Part shown: positions 1 through 7,390 of the stretch, in pieces
Position numbering within the stretch: position 1 is the stretch's first letter
Layout of the letters: each line of letters starts with the position of its first letter
Assembly: GCA_018780265.1 (NCBI GenBank)
Contig: JADMJV010000195.1
Location: forward strand, 1 to 34,644
DNA from: a bacterium
GTDB lineage: Bacteria; Vulcanimicrobiota; Xenobia; Xenobiales; JADMJV01
Direction of reading: 5' to 3'
DNA length: 34,644 nt
Notes under the pieces: generated by a model
Seen by the model: only the letters and a program-made list of their open reading frames with translations
Told to the model about the DNA's origin: nothing
Database searches by the model: none
Translations under genes and position numbers: made by a program

Positions 1-1
1 C

Positions 2-385
2 GTAACCGGCCTGAGCAACGGTCAGCCCCTGTACTTCAGTGTGAGCGCAATCGATGCAGAGCAGCGGGAGGGGGCCCTGTGCAAACCGGTTTTGAGTCGG
101 GCCGAGGACTGCACGCCCCCTTCTTCGCCCACCAACTTGCAGTTTGAGGCCAAAGGTTCGCAGATTTTGCTGACCTGGACGACCAGCCCCGAGGCCAAGA
201 GTTATAAGGTGTACTGCCTGGCGAAGGGGGAGAAATATCGCATCCCCTTGCGTGTCGAAGCGCCTCAAGTGGAGTGCGATCTGGGCCACTTGGCCAAGGG
301 GAAGTATCAAGTCTGGGTTGCAGCCGTTGACGATTCCGGCAACGAGAGCCGACGCAATCAGTTGGTGGATATCGAGCTTAAGTAG
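2..385 (+). CDS. C-terminal part of a fibronectin type III domain protein (5' end outside window)
   Basis: The open frame runs in from the left edge, so the true start is not visible; an internal GTG at 41 is not a credible start because coding continues upstream of it. The first 20 or so residues end one FN3 domain (pattern L.nG..Y.FsVsAiD). A second complete FN3 domain follows a Pro-rich linker: TPPSSPTNL at its start, then LTWTTSPEAKSYKVY, then YQVWVAAVDDSGNES. FN3 domains are extracellular or periplasmic binding and spacer modules, often attached to hydrolases or adhesins; whatever functional domain this one carries lies outside the window. Its stop codon overlaps the 3' end of the convergent methyltransferase gene by 8 bp. 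Confidence 0.8.
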   Translation, partial: VTGLSNGQPLYFSVSAIDAEQREGALCKPVLSRAEDCTPPSSPTNLQFEAKGSQILLTWTTSPEAKSYKVYCLAKGEKYRIPLRVEAPQVECDLGHLAKGKYQVWVAAVDDSGNESRRNQLVDIELK

Positions 386-1868
386 ACAGCGATCGCAAGG
401 CCTGCATGGCTTCGGGCATGTCGGGCACTCGCTGCAAGGCTTGTTGATAGAGATGGCGGGCCTGCTCGGCGTTGCCCATCGCCTGCCAGCAACTGCCCTG
501 CAGATAGAGCAGCATTTCGTCGACCCCCTGGCGCTCGATCGTCAGGTCGTAGAAAGAGAGAGCCCGTTCGAACAGCCCCAGGCACGCATACAGGTGGGCC
601 AGCCAGAACGTCAGGTTGGGCGAGCCTCGAAAGTAGAAGTCATGCTCCCACACCTGTTCGAGAGTGCTGACCACCTCCTGGTGATCGCCGTAACAGAGGC
701 CCGCCAGGTTTTCCGACAGCTTCTTGGCCACGGCCGAAAAGGCGTTGGGGTCGTGGAGGTGCAGTTTGACAAAGCCCAGCAGGCCCCGGAAGGGCGGCTT
801 GTCGCGCAGGATGCAAAAGAGATCGTTGGCGTTGTTGATGGTGTTTTTGCGATCGATTCGCTCGCCAAATGCGTAGCTTAGCTGAGGGCCGGCTGGCAGG
901 TCACTGAAACACACGGTTTGGACGCCATCGAGCAAATGGCGCTGTGTGGACAATGCCCCTGGAAAGCTCAGGCCGAGGGCATGGTAGTTGACCATGTGCG
1001 AGAAGCAGCCCTCATGCAAGGCCAGCGGATGATCCGGGTAGACGGCCATGGCCTCAGCGCTTGTGAAGCCTCGATCCGAGGAGATCAAAAGCAGTTTACC
1101 CAGTTGGCGTAGTCGATCCAGGCAGTCCAGGGCAGCCACCGGCACGGTCACACTTCCCTGGGCTATGGATTTCTGATAGTGCAACAACACCTCGCGGTGA
1201 CGCGCAGCGTCATAGTAGGTGGCCGCATGGATGGGCCGATAGCTGCGCACGATCTCGACGTCTCGGGCGTCCAGTCGTTCCGGGCTGGAGTTGGGACAGT
1301 GAGCCTTGGCCACGATTTCAATCAGGCATTCTTCGACCTGTCCGTTGTGGACCCGAAACTCATCGTGCGGAATGGAATCAAAGATGTAGTTGGCCACTAC
1401 CACCAAGGGGTTGCTCAGATCCGCCAGTTTTTGCCGGGAGCGACGCAACCAGACGCGGTCTTCGAAGCCCGGCTCGATCAAGGCAAAGTCGATGCGGGGG
1501 CCCAGATCGGCCAGGCGTGGATGTTGCTCCCAAAATTTGACATTGTCCTCGACGATGTCGCTCAGGATGACGGTGAACTGAAGTGGGCGCAGGGACTGAA
1601 AGTATTGGAACTTCCGCGTCAGCTCGCGGGCCAACTGGTAGCCAAAACGTCCCGTCCCGCTACCCATCTCCAAGATGTAGAGCGGTTGGCCCAGGTCGGG
1701 CGGGTGGTCGAGCAGAAAAGCCGTGATCAGATCTGCGTAAGATTCGGAGATGACCTGGCTGTTGGTCACGTAGTAGGGTGTTTTGTCATCCCAAGCCGCC
1801 ATGCCAAGATGACGGTAGTAGTCTCGTTGAATCTTCCAGAGGCCGCTTTGGGATATTCGATCCGGCAT
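378..1868 (-). CDS. SAM-dependent methyltransferase with C-terminal TPR region
   Basis: This 496-residue protein has the SAM-binding glycine motif ILEMGSGTGRFGYQLA at about residues 65-80, an acidic strand end (ILSDIVEDN, about 101-109), and VVVANYIFDSIPHDEF at about 156-171. The last segment resembles the NEFFDALP-type motif of the MidA/NDUFAF7 class of Rossmann methyltransferases. Residues from about 415 to the end form TPR-like helix pairs (LYLQGSCWQAMGNAEQARHLYQQAL). The substrate is unknown; NDUFAF7 methylates a protein arginine, so a protein substrate docked by the TPR is plausible inference. The ATG lies immediately after the stop codon of the upstream gene at 1869-2366 (TAGATG), so the two are probably translationally coupled. 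No signal peptide is seen; it should be cytoplasmic. Confidence 0.75.
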   Translation of the reverse strand: MPDRISQSGLWKIQRDYYRHLGMAAWDDKTPYYVTNSQVISESYADLITAFLLDHPPDLGQPLYILEMGSGTGRFGYQLARELTRKFQYFQSLRPLQFTVILSDIVEDNVKFWEQHPRLADLGPRIDFALIEPGFEDRVWLRRSRQKLADLSNPLVVVANYIFDSIPHDEFRVHNGQVEECLIEIVAKAHCPNSSPERLDARDVEIVRSYRPIHAATYYDAARHREVLLHYQKSIAQGSVTVPVAALDCLDRLRQLGKLLLISSDRGFTSAEAMAVYPDHPLALHEGCFSHMVNYHALGLSFPGALSTQRHLLDGVQTVCFSDLPAGPQLSYAFGERIDRKNTINNANDLFCILRDKPPFRGLLGFVKLHLHDPNAFSAVAKKLSENLAGLCYGDHQEVVSTLEQVWEHDFYFRGSPNLTFWLAHLYACLGLFERALSFYDLTIERQGVDEMLLYLQGSCWQAMGNAEQARHLYQQALQRVPDMPEAMQALRSLST

Positions 1869-2366
1869 CTACTGGTTGATCAGATACCAGTGGGTCATCA
1901 AATGACCCAGGTCCAGGTTGATCATCTCGGCCTGCACGCGGCCACTTCCCAGTTGACCGGTCAGTTGGCCGTCGTTGCTCAACTTGAGGTCGACGCTACG
2001 GGAACCGACTCGGCCCTGTACCAGGCCCTGTTGCATATCAAAGTTGAGGGCGATGGTCTGGCCGTTAGCGTTGCCAGTGGCCTGGTGACGATCGTAGTCG
2101 ACGTTCATCTGGTAGCGGGCGCCGTTGGCCCAGCCATCCAATTTGACCAGGCGCGGGCTCCAGTCCTGGTTGAGTTTGACCTCGCTGCCGTGGGCCTGAC
2201 CGCTGACCAGACTGTCATCGGGGCTGGTGCTGAGAGTGACCTGGTCGCCGAACGAATCACCGCTGACGGTGTTTTGGCGACGGTTAAAATTGAGGTCGGC
2301 TGCTCCGCCCGGGAACTGACCGCGTATCCAGCCAAATTGGGGGGTAGGCTTGCTGATTGTCGACAT
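1869..2366 (-). CDS. Uncharacterised beta-repeat protein
   Basis: I do not recognise the family. The chosen ATG at 2366 gives 165 residues and is preceded by an AAAGGAG ribosome site about nine bases upstream; a longer frame exists but lacks such a site. The chain is built of short repeats of about 16-20 residues with alternating hydrophobic positions and small turns, such as TVSGDSFGDQVTL, LVSGQAHGSEVKL, LVQGRVGSRSVDL and QLTGQLGSGRVQAE. This predicts an all-beta, solenoid-like or sheet-stack fold. It has no signal peptide, no transmembrane segment and no cysteines. It is the first gene of a two-gene leftward unit with the methyltransferase, so it could be that enzyme's partner or substrate; this is inference only. 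Confidence 0.6.
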   Translation of the reverse strand: MSTISKPTPQFGWIRGQFPGGAADLNFNRRQNTVSGDSFGDQVTLSTSPDDSLVSGQAHGSEVKLNQDWSPRLVKLDGWANGARYQMNVDYDRHQATGNANGQTIALNFDMQQGLVQGRVGSRSVDLKLSNDGQLTGQLGSGRVQAEMINLDLGHLMTHWYLINQ

Positions 2367-2502
2367 GGGTGACCGCTCCTTTTGGTCAGGCGGTATGTTC
2401 TCGGCGCTAAACGCCGGTGCCTGGCTCCCCAGTAGTTTATGAGCTGGCGGTGTCCAGGGCGTTGCAAATTTGTAAGCAAGTCCACGAAAAAGAAAGGACA
2501 CA

Positions 2503-2520
2503 AACTGGACATGTCCAGTT
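2503..2520. promoter_or_regulatory. Perfect 18-bp palindrome in a divergent promoter region
   Basis: AACTGGACATGTCCAGTT reads identically on both strands. It lies in the 213-bp region between the leftward beta-repeat/methyltransferase unit and the rightward propeller gene, 60 bp upstream of the latter's ATG. Position and symmetry fit a dimeric regulator's operator. It does not match a regulator motif I can name. Confidence 0.45.
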
Positions 2521-2579
2521 CAACCCCTGCCGATGGGATTGGTTTAGAGTGCGGCCAGAAACCACTGGAGGATACGCCC

Positions 2580-3470
2580 ATGACCCAATACCCCTTGCTC
2601 ATTACCCTGGAACGTCACAACTGTTACCAGACCTTCCGCCTGGAATATCGACAGGGCACGCAACTGGAGGAGGATTGCCTGACCCCGGGTCCCAGCATTG
2701 CCGAGCAGGCCTCGGCTGCCGGTTGGCTGCAGGGAGGCATTCCCGTAGTTCAGGACCAGGGACAGATTTCCCACAGTAGCCCCTGCCAAATCTTGTGCAA
2801 AGGCCACGGCGGCAGGGTTTCGCCGGATTCGCGCTGGCAATGGCGCTTGCAGCCCCAACAGGGGTGGCCGCCCCCCTTTCGCTTGCTGGAATGGGATCGC
2901 CACACGGACCGTGAGGTTTTGATTTGGGAAAAGCCCGGCTGGGAGATTCTCGACCTGCAGTTGGACCAGCGCGCACCCGGCCTTTACTTTGCCGTTCAGC
3001 CCCCGCTGGGTAAACGGCAGTTACTGCACTGGAATCCGCTGCGGCGCCAGCTGCAATGTGTTATGCGCCATGCGGATTTTCGACCCATCGAGTTTGCCAT
3101 GGCGCCCGACGGCGCTTCGCTGGCTTTTGTGCACCAGACCGATGATCAACTCTATCGACTCGACCTGGCCGGCCAACAACTCCACCAGTTGAGTATTCCC
3201 CAGCTAGAAGTCGAGAGCCAGCAGGGCTACCGGGCCTACCGAACCTCGCCGGCTTATTCGCCTGATGGTCAGCGCCTTTTTTACTGCACGGCCTACCTGG
3301 AACTGTGTGATCTTGACTTGAGCAACTGGGGCAATGCTTATTCGCTGCCGGCTCAGGGTGGGGCCCTGCGTCGTTTAGAACTTGGCGACTTAGAGGATGC
3401 TTGCCCTATCAACCTGTGCCCGCCCACGGTAGGCGCCTGGTTGGCGCGTCCGTTGGCCCTGGCCAGTTAG
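2580..3470 (+). CDS. WD40-like (PD40) beta-propeller protein, cytoplasmic
   Basis: The ATG at 2580 has a GGAGG ribosome site eight bases upstream, so I prefer it over the in-frame upstream ATG at 2439. The 296-residue product has repeated blades of the TolB/PD40 type: FAMAPDGASLAFVHQ, then LYRLDLAGQQLHQL, then SPAYSPDGQRLFYCTAYLELCDLDL. It has about three to five recognisable repeats. There is no signal peptide, unlike TolB, so it probably acts in the cytosol as a binding platform. No catalytic motif is visible. It is transcribed alone, with the RMD1-family gene 46 bp downstream driven by its own promoter. Confidence 0.65.
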   Translation: MTQYPLLITLERHNCYQTFRLEYRQGTQLEEDCLTPGPSIAEQASAAGWLQGGIPVVQDQGQISHSSPCQILCKGHGGRVSPDSRWQWRLQPQQGWPPPFRLLEWDRHTDREVLIWEKPGWEILDLQLDQRAPGLYFAVQPPLGKRQLLHWNPLRRQLQCVMRHADFRPIEFAMAPDGASLAFVHQTDDQLYRLDLAGQQLHQLSIPQLEVESQQGYRAYRTSPAYSPDGQRLFYCTAYLELCDLDLSNWGNAYSLPAQGGALRRLELGDLEDACPINLCPPTVGAWLARPLALAS

Positions 3471-3500
3471 GGGTCAGGGGGGGAATGGGCGGGCTGGTTG

Positions 3501-3509
3501 TGCTATACT
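3501..3509 (+). promoter_or_regulatory. Extended -10 promoter placed for a leaderless transcript
   Basis: TGCTATACT combines the TG extended element with a near-consensus -10 (TATACT, 3504-3509). The next ATG begins at 3517, seven bases after the hexamer, which is where transcription would normally start. No Shine-Dalgarno sequence precedes that ATG. The -35 region (about 3481-3487) is poor, as is usual for extended -10 promoters. Confidence 0.6.
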
Positions 3510-3516
3510 GGCACGC

Positions 3517-4314
3517 ATGCTGCACGTTACCACCCAGAATCTGGCCCTGGTTTCGTATCACGTAGGCCGGCGCATTCGTCTGGAGGATGCCGCCCGGGCT
3601 TTTGTCGATCGAATCCTGGAAAAAGCGAAATCCGACCTCTGCTTAAAGCTGGGAGACGGCTATGTCTATCTTTTCGCTTTCGGCTCGGTGGTCTTTATCG
3701 GGGTGGCCACTCCCAAGGCCGAAGTGTTTATGCAGGACCTGGCCAGCTATGTAGACGGACAGACGGACAAGTTGACCGACGACCTCAACCTGGTGGTCGA
3801 CCCGCAGGGGCGTGACAAAGTCTACTTTGAGCGCGTGGTGCTGCAAGAAGTGACCCAAACCAAGCTGCGCCTGCTCAGCCTGGTGCTGGCTCAGTCGACC
3901 ACGTTGGAATACTTTGAACAAAAGGTTGAGGAACTGCTTGACCGGGCCGCGGCTTTCACCGACGCAATCGCACTGGGCGGCCAGTGGCGCGGTTCCGTCA
4001 AAGAGATGATGGGCTTTTTGGGAGTAGGTCTGGCCACGCGCCGACAAATTGTCAGCAATCTGGCCATTTTGGACTCGCCGGATATCGTCTGGGAGGACCC
4101 TTCCCTGGACATGATTTTTCAAGAGCACAAGGCCAATTTTGAACTGACCAGCCGCTATCGCACGCTGGAACACAAACTGCGCCTGATCCACGAAAGCGTG
4201 GAAGTGCTGGTGGATGTCAGCAATACGCGCCAGACCCACGTGCTGGAAATCGTGGTCATCGTACTGATCGCCGTGGAGGTTGTGCTGGCTTTCATCGGTC
4301 ACCCCGGGCGCTGA
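3517..4314 (+). CDS. RMD1/DUF155 family protein with C-terminal membrane anchor
   Basis: This 265-residue protein matches the RMD1/RMND1 (DUF155) layout. The N-terminal part has VSYHVGRRIRL and the FAFGSVVFIG strand; an alpha-helical middle carries YFEQKVEELLDRA. The C-terminus has one hydrophobic helix (about residues 240-260, HVLEIVVIVLIAVEVVLAFIG). In eukaryotes RMND1 is a mitochondrial inner-membrane protein needed for translation. Bacterial members are uncharacterised but share the tail anchor, so an inner-membrane location is expected. Translation probably starts on a leaderless message. The stop codon overlaps the next ATG by one base (TGATG), coupling it to the acetyltransferase. Confidence 0.8.
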   Translation: MLHVTTQNLALVSYHVGRRIRLEDAARAFVDRILEKAKSDLCLKLGDGYVYLFAFGSVVFIGVATPKAEVFMQDLASYVDGQTDKLTDDLNLVVDPQGRDKVYFERVVLQEVTQTKLRLLSLVLAQSTTLEYFEQKVEELLDRAAAFTDAIALGGQWRGSVKEMMGFLGVGLATRRQIVSNLAILDSPDIVWEDPSLDMIFQEHKANFELTSRYRTLEHKLRLIHESVEVLVDVSNTRQTHVLEIVVIVLIAVEVVLAFIGHPGR

Positions 4315-5153
4315 TGCAAGTCTTGCGCTGTGGCCTTGAGGGCGTGCAACAGATGTTGGACTGGGCCGCCCTCGAAGGTTGGAACCCGGGGCACCACGAC
4401 CCGGCTACCTTTTACGCCTGCGACCCTCAGGGGTTCTGGCAGGGCCAGTTAGAAGGGAAGGCGATGGCCAGCCTGTCGGCCGTATCCTGGAATCCCGATT
4501 TCGCTTTTGTGGGTCTCTATATTGTGGTTCCCGAGCAACGGGGGAAGGGCTACGGTTGGAGGCTCTGGCAAGAGGTAATGAGTCATCATTCCGGTGGCTG
4601 TGTGGCCCTGGACGGAGTGGTTGCTCAACAGTCCAACTACGCCAAGTCGGGCTTTCAACTGGCCCATCGCAGTCTGCGTTGGGCTGGCCAGGCCCGCCTG
4701 TTGCCACAGGCAGCGCGCAACTTTGTGCCCCTTGCGCAGGTGGATTTTCAGCAGGTCCTTGAGCTGGATGCGCGGGTCAGTCCGGCCGATCGGCCCCACT
4801 ATGTGGCCGCCTGGCTGGCCCAGCCCCAGGCCCATACGGCGGCTGCACTGGACAGCGATGGGCGGTTGATCGGTATGGTGGTGGCCCGGCCCTGCCGGGT
4901 AGGCTGGAAGGTTGGCCCGCTGATCGCTCCGGATGCTCCACTGGCCGGTCAACTGTTGGCCTCTTGTGGCGCCGGCCTGGAGGCCACGACCCCCATTTTT
5001 GTAGATGTTCCCGAGCCCAATCAGGCCGCCCATCAGATGCTTGAAAAGCTGGGCTTTGCGGTCAGTTTTGAGGTGGCTCGTATGTATACCCGGCCGGTTC
5101 GGCCCCATCGCCTGGACCAGTTGTTCGGGATCACCAGCTTTGAATTGGGCTGA
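4314..5153 (+). CDS. GNAT acetyltransferase with a second C-terminal GNAT-like domain
   Basis: The product has 279 residues. The N-terminal GNAT domain shows the acetyl-CoA loop after a beta strand, LYIVVPEQRGKGYGWRLW, where RGKGYG fits the R/Q-x-x-G-x-G/A signature. A second half begins near residue 140 and ends in ITSFELG, a tail typical of the YitH/HolE-like two-domain acetyltransferases (Acetyltransf_18). It should transfer an acetyl group to a small amine or a protein; the substrate is unknown. It overlaps the RMD1-family stop by one base and probably shares its transcript. The hydrolase downstream may start inside its last codons. Confidence 0.85.
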   Translation: MQVLRCGLEGVQQMLDWAALEGWNPGHHDPATFYACDPQGFWQGQLEGKAMASLSAVSWNPDFAFVGLYIVVPEQRGKGYGWRLWQEVMSHHSGGCVALDGVVAQQSNYAKSGFQLAHRSLRWAGQARLLPQAARNFVPLAQVDFQQVLELDARVSPADRPHYVAAWLAQPQAHTAAALDSDGRLIGMVVARPCRVGWKVGPLIAPDAPLAGQLLASCGAGLEATTPIFVDVPEPNQAAHQMLEKLGFAVSFEVARMYTRPVRPHRLDQLFGITSFELG

Positions 5154-6021
5154 ACGAGGTCTGCTCGGGTTGGCCTTGATGCACATGGGCTGCACTCAGC
5201 CCCAGAGTTCGCAGGCCCCGTCTCGCTGGCAAGGAGTCAAAACCTTCGCCTGCCAGCTCCAGGAGTTAAACATCGCCCAGGCGGCCGGCAGCCCCTTTCA
5301 ACTGCTGTTGATGGACTACTCGCGCGACGGGCGCTTCGAAGGTCGCTACACTGCCGCCGAACTCTCGCAATTGCGCCAGGGAGGGCGCCTGCTGGTGGCC
5401 TACCTGTCAGTGGGGGAGGCCGAGAGCTATCGCAGTTACTGGAACAAGTCGTGGAAACCGGGCCATCCGTCCTGGTTAGACAAACCCAACCCCAACTGGG
5501 AGGGCAACTACAAGGTGCGCTATTGGGACCCAGATTGGCAAAAGATTCTGTTTGACTATGCAGACCTGATCGTGGATCAGGGCTATGATGGGCTTTTCCT
5601 GGACGTGGTCGACGGCTACGAGTACTGGCAGGGGCAGCGACCTCAGGCGGCTGCGGAGATGCGCGATTTGATCAAGAAGCTGGCCGGGCACCTGCGTCAA
5701 CGCGGAGACCTCGGCCTCTTTCTCAATGGGGGGGAGGGTCTGGTGGATGACGCCCAACTGTTGGAATCGATCACCGGTCTTGTCAAGGAAGAGATTTTCT
5801 TTGGCCTCAACGGGGACGGAAAGGCCACACCTCCACAGTTTCGGCGGAATGTTCAGGCTCAGTTGAGCAAAGTGGTCCAGTCGGGCAAGTTGGTGCTGAG
5901 CATCGACTATACGCAAAATCCGCAACAGGCGCGCCAGGCCCACCAGCAGGCCAGGCAGGCCGGTTATCTCGAGTTTGTGGGGGTGCGCGCCCTCGACCGC
6001 CTGGTGGAGCAACCCGAATAG
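5140..6021 (+). CDS. GH114/TM1410-type endo-alpha-1,4-polygalactosaminidase-like hydrolase
   Basis: The TM1410/GH114 barrel is clear: VAYLSVGEAESYRSYW, then NWEGNYKVRYWDPDWQKI, then GYDGLFLDVVDGYEYW, and later GLVKEEIFFG. The Asp of GLFLD and the Glu of KEEIF sit where the PelA hydrolase keeps its catalytic acids. The family cleaves alpha-1,4-linked galactosamine polymers such as Pel. The start is uncertain. TTG at 5140 gives a short signal ending in MGC, a non-standard lipobox, and overlaps the acetyltransferase by 14 bp; ATG at 5179 would give a protein without a signal. I favour a secreted or lipid-anchored form. It ends 3 bp from the convergent TPR gene. Its proximity to the PelA-like deacetylase gene at 7391 suggests a shared polymer. 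Confidence 0.8.
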   Translation: MNWAERGLLGLALMHMGCTQPQSSQAPSRWQGVKTFACQLQELNIAQAAGSPFQLLLMDYSRDGRFEGRYTAAELSQLRQGGRLLVAYLSVGEAESYRSYWNKSWKPGHPSWLDKPNPNWEGNYKVRYWDPDWQKILFDYADLIVDQGYDGLFLDVVDGYEYWQGQRPQAAAEMRDLIKKLAGHLRQRGDLGLFLNGGEGLVDDAQLLESITGLVKEEIFFGLNGDGKATPPQFRRNVQAQLSKVVQSGKLVLSIDYTQNPQQARQAHQQARQAGYLEFVGVRALDRLVEQPE

Positions 6022-6024
6022 CGC

Positions 6025-7314
6025 TTACTCCTGAGCTTCGCGCAGGGCCCTGAGCACCGATTCCTTAAAACGCGGGTTGGGAGCCAGGTCCAGGGCCATT
6101 CGCATGTCCACCAGGGCCTGCTCTTGATGGCCCATCCCCAGATGACAAAAGGCCCGATCCAGATAGGCCTGGGCATAGCGCGGACTGATCTTGAGAGCGG
6201 TGGAGTAGTCAGACAGGGCCTTCTCGGGTTGTTTCAGATCTTCGTTGACCGATGCCCTGGCCATGAAGGCAAAGAGATACTCGGGATTGAGTTCGATGGC
6301 CTTGCTCAGATCGGTCAGAGCCGGCTCCAGCTGTTGGGCCGAGTGGTAGACCAACCCCCGCCCATAGTAGGGTTCGGCCAGGCCGGGATCGAGGCTGATG
6401 GCTTGAGTGAAATCGGCGATGGCCTTGTCGAAGTGCTTCAAGCCATTGTAAGCAAAGCCGCGTCCCATCCAGGCCCGCGATTCGCGCGGGGTCATCTCGA
6501 TGGCTCTGGTGTAGTCGTCCAGGGCCTCTTGCCAGCTTTCCAGGCGCAGTAACACACCGCCACGAGAGGTGTAGGTCAGCGACCGGGCCGGATCCAGTTC
6601 GATGGCTTTGCTGTAGCCGGTGCGGGCCTCGGGAAAGCGCTCCATCTTTTCAAACAGGTAGCCGCGTTCAACCCAAAGGTAGGCATTGTCGGGCTGCAGG
6701 CTGATGGCCTTGTCCAGGTCTTTTTCAGCCAGCCCATAGTCGCCGTTGAGGATATGGCAATGTCCGCGCACATAGTAGGCGGTGGGCAGGTTGGGCTTAA
6801 GTTCGATGGCCCGATTGGCGTCACTGAGCGCTTTGCCAAAGTCCTGCAGTTCGCTGTAGGCTACACTGCGGGCGGCGTAAGCAAGCGCCTGCATGGGCTC
6901 CAGGCGCAGGGCGGTGCTCTCATCTTCGACAGCCAGTTTGTGCTTGCGCAGGTCGTTGTACACATAGCCCCGTTGCACGTAGTGGGCGGGGTTTTTGGGC
7001 TCCAGACGGATCGACTCGGAGATATCGGCCAGCGCCAGTTGATGCTCGCCCAGCTTGGAGTGGACCTGGGAGCGTTCGGCCAGCATTTGGGCGTGATGCG
7101 GGTGCAGTTTCAGGGCCGCATTCAGGTCGGCCAGAGCCAGTTGGGGCCGGGCCAGGCCCAGGTAGGCCTGAGAGCGTCCCCGCAGGCTTTGCCAGGCCTT
7201 GGGGTGGGTTTGTAGGTCGCGGGTATAGCGGTCGACTTCTTTTTGAAAGTCTGGGGCGGCCCAGGCGGGGCCCAGCCACAAAGCAACCAACAGCCCGGCA
7301 AGACACATCTTCAT
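6025..7314 (-). CDS. Secreted TPR-repeat protein
   Basis: The ATG at 7314 opens a clean signal peptide (MKMCLAGLLVALWLGPAWA, cleavage before APDF); a TTG at 7368 would add an unlikely N-terminus. The mature chain is almost wholly TPR, about eleven or twelve 34-residue repeats with canonical A/Y/P positions (AYYVRGHCHILNGDYGLAEK, YTSRGGVLLRLESWQEALDD). Such arrays bind proteins, and in the periplasm they commonly scaffold envelope or polysaccharide machines. It is divergent from the PelA-like gene with a 76-bp promoter gap and convergent with the hydrolase, so it sits inside the exopolysaccharide block but is transcribed separately. A role as an assembly factor for that block is inference. Confidence 0.8.
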   Translation of the reverse strand: MKMCLAGLLVALWLGPAWAAPDFQKEVDRYTRDLQTHPKAWQSLRGRSQAYLGLARPQLALADLNAALKLHPHHAQMLAERSQVHSKLGEHQLALADISESIRLEPKNPAHYVQRGYVYNDLRKHKLAVEDESTALRLEPMQALAYAARSVAYSELQDFGKALSDANRAIELKPNLPTAYYVRGHCHILNGDYGLAEKDLDKAISLQPDNAYLWVERGYLFEKMERFPEARTGYSKAIELDPARSLTYTSRGGVLLRLESWQEALDDYTRAIEMTPRESRAWMGRGFAYNGLKHFDKAIADFTQAISLDPGLAEPYYGRGLVYHSAQQLEPALTDLSKAIELNPEYLFAFMARASVNEDLKQPEKALSDYSTALKISPRYAQAYLDRAFCHLGMGHQEQALVDMRMALDLAPNPRFKESVLRALREAQE

Positions 7315-7347
7315 AGGGGCGCGGATTCGCCCAAGGGCGGCGATCCC

Positions 7348-7361
7348 TCCTCCATGGAGGA
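7348..7361. promoter_or_regulatory. Perfect 14-bp palindrome between divergent TPR and PelA-like genes
   Basis: TCCTCCATGGAGGA is centred almost midway in the 76-bp gap between the two start codons (7314 leftward, 7391 rightward). It could be an operator serving both genes. Each strand carries a GGAGGA that resembles a ribosome site, but it is about 30 bases from either start and too far to act as one. Confidence 0.35.
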
Positions 7362-7390
7362 ATCTCAATCCCTTTGCCGATCATGGTCGG

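Noticed and set aside
1179..2372. A 397-codon plus-strand frame
   Set aside because: It is the antisense of the methyltransferase and beta-repeat genes, both of which have better starts and clear motifs or coupling.
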